Source of the DNA: Dastarcus helophoroides
Taxonomy: Eukaryota; Arthropoda; Insecta; Coleoptera; Bothrideridae
Direction of reading: 5' to 3'
Length of the DNA: 64,000 bases
Assembly: GCA_028583605.1 (NCBI GenBank)
Contig: CM053326.1
Location: forward strand, 1,358,350-1,422,349
Shown here piece by piece: positions 42,563-55,850 of this stretch (positions are counted from its first letter, which is position 1; each line of letters starts with the position of its first letter). The notes beneath the pieces are model-generated. The model was given only the letters and a program-made list of their open reading frames with translations, did no database searches and was not told the origin of the DNA. A program made the translations under genes and the position numbers.

Positions 42563-42750
42563 TTAACATTTCTAACCCTTACTTTGTAGAATTCTTCAAT
42601 ATTTATAACTATCAAACTTTATTAACTGCCGATGAAGCCGTAAAGGGAAACCAGGTCCGATCATAGTAAATGTTTATTGAAACATCGTAGAATTTTTAAT
42701 TGTTGTTTTAATCGTTAATAAAGTTTTATAGTGATGAATAAATGTATATA
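42563..42750 (+). mobile_element. PalB copy in inverted (hairpin) arrangement
   Basis: The head ATTAACATTTCTAACCCTTA runs to CAAACTTTATTAACTG, then a reversed part GTTTTAATCGTTAATAAAGT mirrors it. Between them lies the hammerhead-like core (CCGATGA ... GAAACC). It directly follows the solo LTR. Confidence 0.6.
42624..42668 (+). ncRNA. Hammerhead-like RNA motif in PalB (copy 3)
   Basis: CCGAUGA (42629-42635), then AGCCGUAAAGG, GAAACC, AGGUC, CGAUCAUAG. The core order equals that of PalB copy 1. The upstream helix I strand is lost here, so it is probably inactive. Confidence 0.25.
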
Positions 42751-43505
42751 TTACGAGTAGATATAATATTAATAACATAGGGTTATATCGTGTCGGTATT
42801 AAACAAATTGGTCCGTTTTATTTTTCTCTCGTTATTTTGAGTGACATTTTCAAAATTAATAGTCTTCGTGTAGGTGCTTCCAACAATTTTACAAGACGTG
42901 CCCAACAGGTTCGCATGTAAGGTGATTTGCCACCACATTTAAAATGATTGCGATTTAGAAACTAGTTTGAAGGGGTCCACACTATCCTAATTTACATATA
43001 GTTGTGTGAGGCTAAAAGGAAACAATCAGTCTGGGAACTACAAGCTGTAATCGTCGCACAGCGGAGGTATAGAAATTATCTAGGCATTTATTATATACGA
43101 GGAATGTAAGTTCTGAAGCAAAGTACAGAAATGTTTCCTTTGTTGCCACACTTAATACCAGAAATTCTTCTTTATTATCTGATCTAAAGTTTTACATTCC
43201 TAGGCGGTATATACTAATTAAATTAAATTTATTTTTAAAATTTCTGCCTAATAAGATATTCTCGATCTACAGTATCTTTTTATGTAAAAGGTATAAATAA
43301 AAGAGAAGGTAATAATTTAAATTAATTTAACTTTGGACATTTAATTAAGACATCGAAGAAGGCTTTTATGAATGGTTTGTTTAACATCAAAGAACCCGAA
43401 CGAAAATATGTTCCTTTTTATTTACTATTTCATTTAAAATAAGATCTATTCATGTGCGATTTATTCATGAAGATCTAGTTATGTGAACTGTTTTTATTTT
43501 TTATT
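42751..43505. other. Unassigned sequence
   Basis: Nothing recognised. Confidence 0.4.
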
Positions 43506-43507
43506 TA

Positions 43508-43842
43508 AACCCTAGCTCATCTCTAATGATGGATTAAGCACTCCCAAAGCTTATCCCCATCTGAGCTGCAATTCCACCAACAGTTAAACGGCGATCACCT
43601 TCCAAAAGGCGTTGAACAGAGTTAATCTTGTTCGCAGTCACGTCTGGTCCGAGGTTGACCGGCATTGGTTTCATTTTCAACTTGAGTTCGTCCTTCCAAA
43701 AATTGTTTGTGCCTTGAATTTTCTTCAAACAAGTATCCTCAAACTGTGCTTCTAGTCTACGAAGAATTTCGGCGGGCTTTACACCTTCAACGGCAAGAAA
43801 TGATAATGGGCTGCGCAACGTGCGGATGAACCTCTTGCTCAC
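43508..43842 (-). pseudogene. Mariner-type transposase N-terminal fragment
   Basis: The minus frame contains EGVKPAEILRRLEAQFEDTC, then after a diverged middle VTANKINSVQRLLEGDRRLT and VGGIAAQMGISFGSA, a stop, then SIIRDELGF. This is the paired helix-turn-helix DNA-binding region of mariner/SETMAR-like transposases. The DDD catalytic domain is absent and no terminal repeats were found. The stop and the truncation mark it as dead. The assignment to mariner is firm; the subfamily is open. Confidence 0.85.
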
Positions 43843-43849
43843 TCATTGT

Positions 43850-44695
43850 ATTTATAATTGAGGAACGGCGACAACGGAACTCGCTTAATCGCAGGAAGTT
43901 ACGTGATACCCCCACCTAACATGTCTAAGAGTATGCGCCCGACTCTCCCATGACTACATGACAGAAATTCCTGTCATATTTGATTTATCCTCGTATACTG
44001 ACTCTTAGAGTTTGTTTGCTTCTATGGTAGATTGAAAATTGTTCAAAACTTCTCGGAAAACCTAGATTTTATACAATTTGTGAAGCATCCTTCGTTTACT
44101 GTTAAAGTGTTTTTAAGTTTCACCTCACAACGGCTGACTGTGGAAGTAATTAAATTCTCTTTTTCCTTAAAATCACCATTGATATGTCGGTAACGTCGAC
44201 TACGCACTCGTATCTACATTGTAGCACCATTTAGAATGCCTCCATTAATCAAAGTATTAAGGCCAATCCCATTTTTACAATATTAATTATTATTCCGTTT
44301 TATTGCAATATTAATTATATCGTGGCGCTTACAATCTATAATAAGCAATTAGTGTTGAAGGTATGTTTATCTCGGAAGAAATATAATTCCATCTTTTCCC
44401 TTGTAATTACGACTCTCTTTATATCACAGACAAATTATATTTATTTTATAGTTATTCTATTTTTTATAAAGATAAACAAATTTTAAAATCAATTAATGAT
44501 TCATAAATTAAGTACGCTAGAGGCGGAACCAGTTCACTTTATGACACTGTTACGCAAAAGAGTTTTTTTTGCGAAATGAGGCCTTAAAATGGTGATACAG
44601 AAATTTGCTCTTGCGACTTCTATTATAAACGTTAAATACTAATTAGAATAGCAACAATAATCGGCCATTGCAAATTTGCGAATTGAGGTCACTGT
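43850..44695. other. Unassigned sequence
   Basis: Nothing recognised. Confidence 0.4.
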
Positions 44696-44699
44696 GGGT

Positions 44700-46500
44700 A
44701 CATACAGTGTTACCAAAAGTTGGGTTTGAAATATGACATATCTCATGGTCAATTTCGACTGTTCTCGAAATTTTATAAAACTTCCACTTTTTTGAAAATT
44801 TCAACTTTCCTGTTTCAAAATATCGACTTTTTGAAAATTCAGAATCTGATATTTATTAAAAATTAAGACTTTTTCTAAAATTTGCCCCTATTGTCAATAT
44901 ATTCACTTTCTTTTTGAAAATTTGGGCGGTTTAAATCTCTTTTTTTGAAAATTTCGATTTTTTTCTCAAAATTTTAGCTTAATTTTGAAAATTTAGACTT
45001 TCTTCAAAATCTCCATGTAGGTAAATTTCTCAATTTTTATTTGCAAAACTTAGACTAGTTAATTTGTTTTTCTTTTGTAAAATTCCGCTTTTTTTTAACT
45101 TTGCTATTGTTGACAATTTTGACTTTTTCTAACGAATTTTTTCGAAATGTTTGACAGAAAAACTCAAAATTTCGTAGAGTGTGACCAAAAATTGGATTTG
45201 AATCATCACGCACTATGAGAATTATTGGTCTTTTTTTTCACAATTTCGAGTGTTCTCGAAATTTAAGAAAACTTCCATTTTTTTGAAAATTTCAACTTTC
45301 TTGTTTCAAAATATCGACTTTTTGAAAATTTAGAATCTGATATTTATTTAAAATTAAGACTTTTACTAAAATTTGGCCCTATTGTCAATATTTTTACTTT
45401 TTTATTTTGAAAATTTGGGCGGTTTAAATCTCTCTTTTTAAAAATTTTGATTTTTTTCTCAAAATTTTACCTTAATTTTGAAAATTTCCACTTTTTTTAA
45501 AATCTCCATGTAGGTAAATTTCCCAATTTTTTTATCGCAAAACTTCGTCGTGTTAATTTGTACTTTTTTTTGTAAAAATTCCAGTTTTTTTTTCAATTTT
45601 TCTATTGTTGACAATTTTGACTTTTTCTAAAAATTTCGAATTTTTTTAAAATGTTTGACACAATAACTCTCGAAATTTCGTAGAGTATGACCAAAAGTTG
45701 AGTTTGAATTATCACACGCTTTGAGAATTATTGGTCTTTTTTTCACAATTTCGACTGTTCTGGAAATTTTAGAAAACTTCCACTTTTTTGAAAATTTCAA
45801 CTTTCTTGTTTCAAAATATTGACTTTTTGAAAATTCAGAATCTGATATTTAATAAAAATTAAGACTCTTTCTAAAATTTGGCCCTATTGTCAATATTTCT
45901 ACTTTTTTTTTGAAAATTTGGGCGGTTTAAATCTCTCCTTTTAAAAATTTTGATTTTTTCTCAAAATTTTAGCTTAATTTTGAAAATTTCGACTTTTTTC
46001 AAAATATTCATGTAGGTAAATTTCCCAATTTGCTTTTCGCAAAACTTCGTCGTGTTAATTTGTACTTTTTTTTTGTTGTAAAATTCAGTTTTTTTTAAAT
46101 TTTGCTATTGTTAACAATTTTGTCCTTTTCTAAACATTACGAATTTTTTTTGAAATGTTTGACACAATAACTCTCAAAATTTCGTAGAGTATGACCAAAA
46201 GTTGAGTTTGAATTATCACACGCCTTGAGAATTATTGTTTTTTTTTCACAATTTCGACTGTTCTCGAAATTTTAGAAAACTTACACATTTTTGAAAATTT
46301 CAACTTTCTTGTTATCGACTTTTAAAAAGCTCAGAATCAGATATTTATTAAAAAATTAGACTTTTTCTAAAATTTGGCACTATTTTCAAAGTTTTCACTT
46401 GTTTTTTTGAAAATTTGGGCGTTTTAAATCCCTCTTTGTGAAAATTTCGATTTTTTTCTCCAAATTTTAGCTTACTTGTAAAAATTTTGACTTTCTTCCA
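44700..46500. repeat. Tandem array, ~472-506-bp unit, about four copies
   Basis: GACCAAAAGTTG(A/G)GTTTGAA-type segments occur at 44712, 45184, 45690 and 46194. Units share AATTTGGGCGGTTTAAATCT, CTCCATGTAGGTAAATTTC and GAATCTGATATTTATTAAAA. The array is T-rich on the + strand. Confidence 0.88.
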
Positions 46501-49500
46501 AATCTCTTTCCCAGAATGTCCACTTTTTTGAGAATTTTGATATTTTCCTATTAAAATTTGCCTCTTTTCGAAAATTTAATTTTTTTTGGGGAATCAAACA
46601 TATGCATATTTGACTTTTGGTTGAAAAATTCCACTTTCTTAAAAAATGCTAATTTTCTTTAAAAAGCTGGCTTTTTCAAAATTTAGACTTTTTTGAAATG
46701 TTTGATCTTCTTTTAAAATGTCCACTTTTTGAATTTTTTTTGAACTTTTCACTTTTTCTAAATAACGAGAATTTTCTAAAATTTCGACTAGTTTTAAAAA
46801 TTTCGCATTTATTTCAAAATTTTGATTCTGGAATGTAGGAATTTTTGTAAATTTGGTATTTTAAAAATTTGACTTTTCCAGCAAATTTAAACCTTTTTCT
46901 AAAATAACGAGAACTTTTCACAATTTCGACTTTTGTTAAAATTTCGACTTTTTGTTGTCAAAATTTCGATTTGTCTTGAAAGTTTTAACTCAGACCATTT
47001 TTCAAAATTTAGATTTTTCGAAAAATTTCTGCAAATTACATCTTTTTAAAATTCCCCCTTTCTTAGAAAATTCTAATTTTTTTGAGAAATTTAACATATT
47101 CATGTTCGACTCTTGTTTGAAAAACTTCGCTTTTTTAAAAAATTCGATTTTTCTTTAAAAACTTGGATTTTTCAAAATTTAGATTTTTAAAAATTTTCGA
47201 TCGTGTCTCAGGATGTCCACTTTTTAAAAATTGCGATATTTTATCATCAAAATTTCGACTTTTTTAAAAAGTTGTCTTTTTTTCAAAATAAAGAGAAATA
47301 TTCAAAATTTCGACTTTTTTTTTTGAAAATTTCGCATTTTTTCAAAATTTTGACTCCCGAATCTACGAATTTTGGTAAATCTGACATATGAAAAATTTGC
47401 CTTTTTCAGAAAATTTTGAACCTTTTTTCAAATTAACGAGAACTTTTCAAAATTTCGGCTTTTGTTAAAATTTTGATTTTTGTTAAAATTTCGACTTCTT
47501 GTTGTCAAAATTTCGATTTTGGAAATTTTAGCTCTTTTTAAAATCTCGATCATATTCCAAAATTTAGACTAAGTATTTTTGAAATTTTGAACTACATATG
47601 TTTAAAATTTTGACTTTCTTTCGAATCTTCAAATGTTTGCAAATTAAATTTCTTGACAAATTCGCCTTTTTAGACGTTTTTGAAACTTACGATGTTTTTT
47701 CAAAATGTCCATTCTTTTGAAAAGATTTGACATCAAAATGTCAATCCGTTTTCAAAGTTTGCCCTTTTTTCAAAATATAGGGAATGTTTAAACATTTCGA
47801 ATTTTTTGGAAAATTTTGCACTTTTTTCTCAAAATTTTGACTCTCGAATCTACGAATTTTTGTAAATTTAATATTTGATAAAAATTGCATCTTTCAGAAA
47901 ATTTTGAATTTTTTCAAAATTTTCGCTGTTTTGGAATCTTCAAATCTTCAAATTTTTGTAAATTAAAAATTGGCCTTTTTTAGTCTTTTTAGAAAATTGT
48001 GTTTTTTTTCAGGAATCTGATATATACACATTTGGCTTTTGTTTGAAAAATTCCAATTTTGTTAAAATCGATTTTTGTTAAAAAGTTGGATTTTTCCTAA
48101 AAAAGTTGGATTTTTTTTTGAAAATTTATACCTTTTTGGAACCTTCGATATTTTTTCAGAATGTTCACTTTGTTGTGAATTTTGACATTTTCTCGCAAAA
48201 ATATCGGCTCCTTTTTTGATTTTACTTGTTCTAAATGTAGAGAATTTTTCAAAATTTCGACATTTTTTGAAAATTTCGCACTTTTTTCAAAATTATGACT
48301 CTCGAATCCACGAAGTTTTGTTAAGTTGATATGTGAAAAAATTTGTCTTTTTCAGAAAATTTTGAACTTATTTCAAAATTTTGACATTTTTCGAATTTTC
48401 AAATTTTTGTAAATTAAATTTTTTTTTTAGTTTTTAGTAAATTCCATTTTTTTCAAGAATCTGACGTATTTAAATATTCCTTTTTTTTAATTCGATTTTC
48501 CTTAAAAGTTGAATCATTCTTAAAAAAGTTGGATTTTTTCAAAATTTAGACTTTTTTTGAAACGTTCGATGTATTTTCAGGATATTTACTTACTTGAAAA
48601 TTTCGACATTTTGTCATAAAAATTTCGACTTTTTCTCAAAGTTTTCACTTGTTTTAAAATGCTAAGAATTTTTCAAAATTTCGACTTAATTAGAAAATTT
48701 CCCACCTTTTTCAAAATTTTCACTCTCGAATCTACAAATATTTATAGATTTGATATTTGAAAAATTTGTTTCATTCAGAAAATCCCTTTTTTTAAAATTT
48801 TGACTCTTCGAATCTTCAAATTTTTGCAAATTAAAGTTTTTAAGAAATTCGCCTTTTTTAGTTTTTTAGAAAGTTCTATAGTTTTCGGGAATCTGATACT
48901 ATATGCATATTTGGCTCTTGTTTGAAAAATTCCATTTATTTTTGAATTCAATTTTTCTTAAAAAAGTTGAATATTTCTTAAAAAAGTTAGATTTTTCTCG
49001 AAAAAGTTGAATTTTTTCAAAGTATAGACTTATTTGAAACCTTCGATATTTTTTCAGAATGTCCACTTTTTTGTAAATTTTGACATTTTCTCATAAAAAT
49101 ATCGTCTCTTTTTTGAAGTTTTTACTTATACCAAAATGTCGAGAATTTTTCCAAATTTCGACTTCTTCTGGAAATTTCACACTTTTTTCAAAATTTTGAC
49201 TAGTTGCTACAAATTTTTGTGAATTTGATATTTGAAAAATTTGTTTGTTTCAAAAAATTCTGAAGTTATTTAAAAATTTTGATTTTTTTCGAATTTTCAA
49301 ATTTTTGTAAATTAAATTTTTTTAAAAATTCGCCTTTTTTAGTTTTTTAGAAAATTTCATTTTTTTTTCAAGAATCTTGACGTATCCATATTTGATACTT
49401 GTGTCAAAAATTCCTTTTTTTAAGATTCGATTTTCTTTAAAAATGTTCAAAAATTTAGATCTTGAAATTTTCGATTTTTTTTCAGATTGTCCAGTTTCTT

Positions 49501-49524
49501 GAAAATTTCGACATTTTCTTATGA

Positions 49525-49617
49525 ATTGAAATAAAAATCGTGTCCACTGAAAAAGGGGGACAATATTCGTATTTCAATTTTTGAAGATAACCAAGGACCA
49601 GTCCGTACCACCAAAAT
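49525..49617. mobile_element. PalA fragment, both termini, centre deleted
   Basis: ATTGAAATAAAAATCGTGTC is joined to GGGGGACAATATTCGTATTT and GAAGATAACCAAGGACCAGT. Confidence 0.68.
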
Positions 49618-50346
49618 TTTCTCATAAAACATTTGACTTTTTCTCAAAATTTTCACACATAAATCTCGACAATTTTTCAAAATTTCGACTTTTTTTTTGA
49701 AAATTTCGCACTCTTGTAAAACGTTGACTCTCGAATCTACGGATTTTTGTAAATTTGATATTTGAAAAATTTGTCTCTTTCAGAAAATTCTGAATTCTTT
49801 TCAGAATTTTGACTCTTTTCGAACCGTCAAATTTTTGCAAATTAAGATTTTTGAGAAATTTGCCTATTTTAGTTTTTTAGAAAATTCTGTTTTTTTTTCG
49901 GGAATATGACATATACATATTTGACTCTTGTTTGAAAAATTCCATTTTTTTTAAATTAGATTTTTCCTAAAGAAGTTGGATATTTCATAAATAAGTTAGA
50001 TTTTTCTCGAAAAAGTTGGATTTTTTTAAAGTTTAGCCTTCGATATTTTTCCGAATGTCCACTTTTTTGTAAATTTTGACATTTTCTCATAAAAGTATCG
50101 ACTTTGTTTGGAAGTTTTTACTTCTTTTAAAATTTCGAGAATTTTAGGAAATCTCGACTTTTTTTAAAAATTGCGTTCTTTTTTCAAAATTTTCTACGAT
50201 TCTACGAATTTTTGTCAATTTGATATTTGAAAAAATTTGTCCCTTTCAAAAAATTCTGAATTTATTAACTTTATCGAATCCTCAAATTTTTGCAAATTAA
50301 ATTTTTTGACAAATTCGCCTTTATGTTAACGAAGGTCGGAGTCAGT

Positions 50347-50405
50347 ACAGGATATACTTCTTCCGGGATTGGACCGTGTCCAATCCCGGAGGAAGTATAT
50401 CCTGT
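50347..50405. repeat. Compact palindrome inserted in low-complexity DNA
   Basis: Arms 50347-50373 and 50379-50405 (ACAGGATATACTTC onward, including CCGGGATTGGA) pair with one mismatch around a 5-base loop. It is GC-richer than its surroundings. Both sides carry ATTCGCCTTT, about 60 bp apart. Confidence 0.8.
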
Positions 50406-51189
50406 ATTCGCCTTTTTTATTTTATTAGACAAGTAAATTTTTTTCAGAAATCTGATATGCATATTTGGCTCTTGTTTGAAAAATTCCATTATTTTTTCAA
50501 ATTTGATTTTTTTTTAAAAAAGTTGGATTTTTCTTAACATTTTTCAAAATTTAAGCTTCCTTGGAATCTTTAATTTTTTTTCAGAATGTCCACTTTCTTG
50601 AAAATTTCGAGATTATCTGATAAACATTTCAAATTTTTCAATGTCTTCAAATATTGAAAATTTTTCAAAATTTCGACATTTGGTAAAATTTTGACTTTTT
50701 ATTGTCAAAATTTTGATTTTTTTCGAAAGTTTTAACTTTTTTCAAAATCTCTACTATTTAACAAAGTTTCGACTATTTTTGAAAATTCTGAACATTTTTT
50801 AAAATTTTGATTCTTTTCGAATCTTCAAATTGTCGCAAATTAAATTTTTTAACAAAGCCTTTTTTAGTATTTTCCAAAATACGATTTTTTTCTTCAGGAA
50901 TCTAATGTATATGACTCTTGTTTAAAAAATTGCATTTTTTTAAAAATTCAATTATTCCTAAAAAAGTTGCCTTTTTTTCAAAATTTAGACTTTTTTGAAA
51001 CTTTGGACCTTTTTTCAGGATGTCCACTTTTTTGAAAATTTCGACATTATCAATCAAAATTTCGACTTTTTCTCCAAGTTTTCACTTTTTTCAAGATATC
51101 GAGAATTTATCAAAATTTCCACTTGAATATTGCGCACTTTTTTCAAAATTTTGATTTTCGATTCTACGATTTGATATTTGAAAAATTTC

Positions 51190-52500
51190 TCCTTTCAAGT
51201 TTCAAGTTTATGTTAAGCTTCTATCAGCAGTCCTCAGACTGCCTATTTTTTGTACTCCCTAGAAAACTTCCGCCTTCTGTTGCCTTCTGTCGCCTTCTGG
51301 GATGTTTGACATAGGATGAAACTATGATACATCTTTTGTTTAAACTGGAAGCGTGTCTCGTCACGAAATCTCTTCACAGCTTCACACTAAGAATCGAGCG
51401 AGTTGCACCAGAAAGACTGTTATTTTCTTGTAAAAATTTGATTCGTTAATTGTCAGTAATTGCGTGAAAATATTCCCGTAGCACCGTGAACTTTGTAATT
51501 AAAACAGGAAACACGTCCATACATCATTTAAGTTTTCGAAGGACAAAAACTTATCCTCGTTGCGTGTCAGCATTTAGTAAGATCTAAGAGGCGCAGTACC
51601 TTTAACTTAATTAACTCTAATTCGGCGTCTACAAGTAGTAGACGGCCATTTGCATAACACAAGACGTTAAAATACCGAAACAACACTGACAAGGCATTGT
51701 TTTGCCGGATATTTTGGCAGCCCCCTCCGGCAACGTATATTATAATATTCCGAAGATCGCATGTCGAAGTTACATCTTCTAGTTTGAAGATCGGCATCGA
51801 ACCCTGATATTTTCCATCGATAAAAAGCGGTCTGCCATGGCATTTTTCGTTTACTGGACGTTGCAGTCTTTACCCTGCTATTATGAATATTAATAACACT
51901 TAGCAGCCCTTGCATTTACTTGAGCGCATCAGATTTTACAATAAAATTATCATATTACCGTACACTATAATCCGGTGTACTTCATCTTTTGCGATGCAGC
52001 TTGTTGCTGTACGAATTTTCAGTGCCCAATATTCATCTGTAGATATCACATGTGATAAATTCGTGTAAATTTTTCATTCTTCTCAAATTATGGAGAAGAT
52101 AAAGGATTGTGGACATATTTTTATTATAATTATCTGTCATTAAACGAGTACCTATTTTATGCAAAAAATAAATAATTTTTAACAATATCAGGATGCAATT
52201 AAATCATTGGAAAAATATCTCATTAATATTATTAAATTTATATTAAATGAATATCGTAAAAAACGAATTAAACAGTACACTCAAATAATGTCTGGTCATC
52301 AAAGATATACATTTAAATCTTCTTACAAACGATGGTCAGCCAGTTGTCTGATTAGAAGAACTGGTTAAGGTCTGAATTGCGTTGAGTTCACTGCACTTAA
52401 AACGATTTTGATATATTTTAATATTAAGACGATGCGTTTTATTTTTAGGATCATCTATTTAATCATCTAACTATAAAATTTAAATTTAATTATTTAATTC
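51190..52500. other. Unassigned sequence, less repetitive
   Basis: GCCTTCTGTTGCCTTCTGTC occurs near 51280-51298. Overlapping minus frames at 51567-51915 (76-82 residues) have no recognisable domain. Nothing else is seen. Confidence 0.4.
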
Positions 52501-52505
52501 CACTT

Positions 52506-52715
52506 ATTCAAATACAAATCTTGTCCCCAGAAACCAAGAAAGATTAAAAAATATAACGCGTTTCGACGGCCAAGCTATCATCTTCAGAGAGATACTAGGT
52601 AGTATTTATCTGAAGATGATAGCTTAGCTGTAGAAACGCGTTAGAGCAACCTTCGTTGTGTTTTTTAATCTTTCTTGATTTTAGGGGACAAGATTTGTAT
52701 TTCAATATTTGAATA
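52506..52715. mobile_element. PalA copy, complete palindrome
   Basis: From CAAATACAAATCTTGTCCCC, through CGTTTCGACGGCCAAGCTAT and the centre, to GAAGATGATAGCTTAGCTGT, CGCGTTAGAGCAACCTTCGT and GACAAGATTTGTATTTCAAT. Outer GGTGGAACGG parts are absent. Confidence 0.8.
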
Positions 52716-53505
52716 GTTGGAAGGTTCAAAAGTTTAAAAAACCGAAAGTTTAAAAGTTCGAAAATCTGAAAGTAGAAGATTCATAATACTAAAAATCGAA
52801 AACCGAAAATTCGAAAGTTAAAAAGTTAAAAAATTTGAAAGTTTGAAAATTCGAAAGTTCCAAAGTTCGAAATTTTAAAACCTCGAAAATTTTAAAGTTA
52901 AAACTTTCAAAAAATTGTAAGTTGAAAAGTTTGAAACTACTAAAGTTTGAGAATTAACAATCGATGGTTCGAAGATTCGAAAGAAAGAATTTGAAAGTTT
53001 GAAAATTTAAAGGTCGAATGTCTGAAAGATTAAAAATGGAAAGTTCGAAAATTCGAGAGCTTAACAATTTGGAAACGGATGGTTCGAAGATTCGAAAGAA
53101 AGAAAGAAAGAAATACAGAAAGACAAAAAGAAAGGATTAGAAAATTTGACAATTTGAAGGTCAAAGGTTTGAAATATTAAAAATGGAAAGTTTGAGAATT
53201 CGAGAGCTTAACAGTTTGGAAATCGAAGGTTCGAAGATTCGAAAGAAAGAAAGAATTAGAAAGTTTGACAATTTGAAGGTCGAGGGTTTGAAAGATTAAA
53301 AATGGAAAGTTAAAAAATTCGAGAGCTTAACAGTTTGGAAATCCATGGTTCAAAGATTCTAAAAAAAGAAAGAAAAAAAGAAAGAAAAAAGAAAAAGAAT
53401 TATAAAGTTTAACAATTTGAAGGTCGAAGGTGTGAAAGATTAAAAATGGAAAGTTTCAAAATTCGAAAGCTTAACAGTTTGGAAACCGATGGTTCGAAGA
53501 TTCGA

Positions 53506-53545
<40 letters not shown>

Positions 53546-55850
53546 ATTAGAAAGTTTGACAATTTGAAGGTCAAAGGTTTGAAAGATTAAAAATGGAAAG
53601 TTCAAAAATTCGAAAGCTTAACAGTTTGAAAATCAATGGTTCGAAGATTCGAAAGAAAGAAGAAAGAAAGAATTAGAAAGTTTGAAAATTTGAAGGTCGA
53701 AGGTTTGAAAGATTAAAAATGGAAAGTTCGAAAATTCGAGAGCTTAACAGTTTGGAGAGTTCTAAAATATTAAAGTTGAAAAATTTGAAAGTCCAAAAGC
53801 TCGAAAGTTTTAAAGTTAAATAGTTCAGAAGACTGAAATTTTTAAAGTTGGAAGGTTGTTAAAGTTCAAAGTTGGAAAGTTGGATAATTTGAAAGTCGAC
53901 GATTCGAAAGCTTGAAAATGGAAAATTTAAAAATTCGAAAGTTCGAAATTTAAAGTTTCAATGTGTCAAAGTTGAAAAGCTGGAAAGGTTAAAAGAAAAG
54001 TTTGAAAGTACAAAAGTGAGAAAGTTTAAAAGTTGGAAAGTTAGGAAGTTTGAAAATTTAAAAGTTTGAGATTTAGAAAATTTGAAAGTCAAAAGTTTTA
54101 AAGTTCAAAAGTTTGAAAAATCAAAACTTTGATTGTTAGAAAGTTTAAAAATTTGTAAGTCAAAGTTTCGAAGGTTCATAAGATTGAAAATCAAAAGATC
54201 AAAAACCAAAAATTCGAAAGTTGGAAAGTTAATACATTTGAAGGTTTGAAAATTCGAAAGTTCCAAAGTTCGAAAGTTTACAACCTCGAAAATTTTAAAG
54301 TTAAAACTTTCAAAGGATTGTTAGTTGAAAAGTTTAAAAGTATGATAGTTTGAGAATTAATAATCGATGATTCGAAGATTCGAAAGAAAGAATTAGAAAG
54401 TTTGAAAATTTGAAGGTCGAAAAGATTAAAAATGAAAAGTTCGGAAATTTGAGAGCTTAATAGTTTGGAGGGTTCGAAAATTTTAAAGTCGAAAAATTTG
54501 AAAATTCAAAAAGTTTTAAAGTTAAATAGTTCAGAAAACTGAAATTTTAAAAGGTGAAAGGTTCTTAAAGTCCATTAGTTGGAAAGTTGGACAATTTAAA
54601 AGTCGATGATTCGAAAGCTCGAAAATGGAAAGTTTAAAAATTTGAAATTTATAGTTTGCATGTGTCAAAGTTGAAAAGCTGAAAAGGTTAAAAAAAGTTT
54701 GAAAGTGAGAAAGTTTAAAAGTTGGAAAGTTAGGAAGATTGAAAATTTAAAATTTGAGATTTCGAAAATTTGAATGTCAAAAGTTTTAAAGTTCAAGAGT
54801 TTAAAAAGTCAAAACTTTGATAGTTAGGAAGTTTGAAAGTCGAAGTTTCGAAGGTTCATAAGATTGAAAACCAAAAGATCGAAAATCGAAAACTACAAAG
54901 AAAGTTCAAAAGTTTAAAAATTCGAAAGTTCAAAATTCAAAAGTCCAAAAATCTCAAGAGTTAAAAATGTTTATAGATTGAAAATCTAAAAGTTGGAAAG
55001 TTCAAAACTTGGAAAGTTAGAGAAATAACAGTCCATGGTTCAAAGGTTCGAAAAATCAAAAATTTGAAAATTAGAAAGTTTAAAAATTTGAAAGTCGAAG
55101 TTTCGAAGGTTCATAAGATTGAAAACCAAAAGATCGAAAACCAAAAACTATAAAGAAAGTTCAAAAGTTTAATAATTCGAAAGTTCAAAATTCAAAAGTC
55201 CAAAAATATCAAGAGTTAAAAATGTTTATAGATTGAAAATCTAAATGTTGAAAAGTTCAAAACTTGGAAAGTTAGATAAATAACAGTCCATGGTTCAAAG
55301 ATTCGAAAAATCAAAAATTTGAAAGTTAAAAAGTTTAAAAATTCGGAAGTTGATGGATAACGTTTGAAAATTCAAAAATTAAATGTTCGAAAATATGAAA
55401 GTTTGAAAGTTGAAAAATTGGAAAGTGCGGAAGTTTCAAAGTTTGAAATATTTGAAAGTGCGGAAGTTTCAAAGTTTGAAATATTTGAAAGTGCGGAAGT
55501 TTCAAAGTTTGAAATTTCGAAAATTGGAAAGTCAATGGTTCGGAGATTCGAAAGTTCGATAATTCGATGATTTGAAAGTAAGACTGTTCGAATTTGAAAA
55601 TTGAATTTTGTAGATTCGGAATACCGAAAATCAAAAGTATGAAAGTTATAAAGTTAGAAAATTAGAAAGTTTAAAAATTTGCGCCTTCAAATTGTGAAAA
55701 CTTGAATTCGAAAGTTTTAAAACTGGCAAGTTGAAAAGTTTAAAGGTTTGAGGTTGAAAAATTAAAAGTTGAAAAGTAACACTTCGAGAATATGGCTTGA
55801 AAGTTCGAAAATTAGAAAATTTGAAAAATTCAAAGAGGAAAACAATAAAT
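52716..55850. repeat. A-rich DNA with ~10-11-bp periodic words
   Basis: Almost the whole stretch is built from GAAAGTTCGAAAATTCGAAAGTT-type 10-11-bp words on the + strand. Sub-arrays: 119-147-bp units with GAAAGAAAG runs (CTTAACAGTTTGGAA at 53060, 53207, 53326, 53470, 53617, 53742), a 254-bp duplication (54901 and 55155), and a 33-bp triplicate (GAAAGTGCGGAAGTTTCAAA, 55430-55530). No gene is seen. Confidence 0.85.

Larger units (their letters stand above)
46500..51190. repeat. T-rich low-complexity block with loose ~300-400-bp repetition
   Basis: Words such as TTTTTTCAAAATTTCGACTT, CTCGAATCTACGAATTTTTG, AATTTGATATTTGAAAAATT and CAGAATGTCCACTTTTTTG recur irregularly. They suggest a very degenerate array related to the one before it. 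Numerous F/L/K/N-rich frames are artefacts. Confidence 0.7.

Noticed and set aside
51567..51915. Overlapping minus-strand frames as a host gene
   Set aside because: No recognisable domain, no splice structure, and the frames overlap each other.
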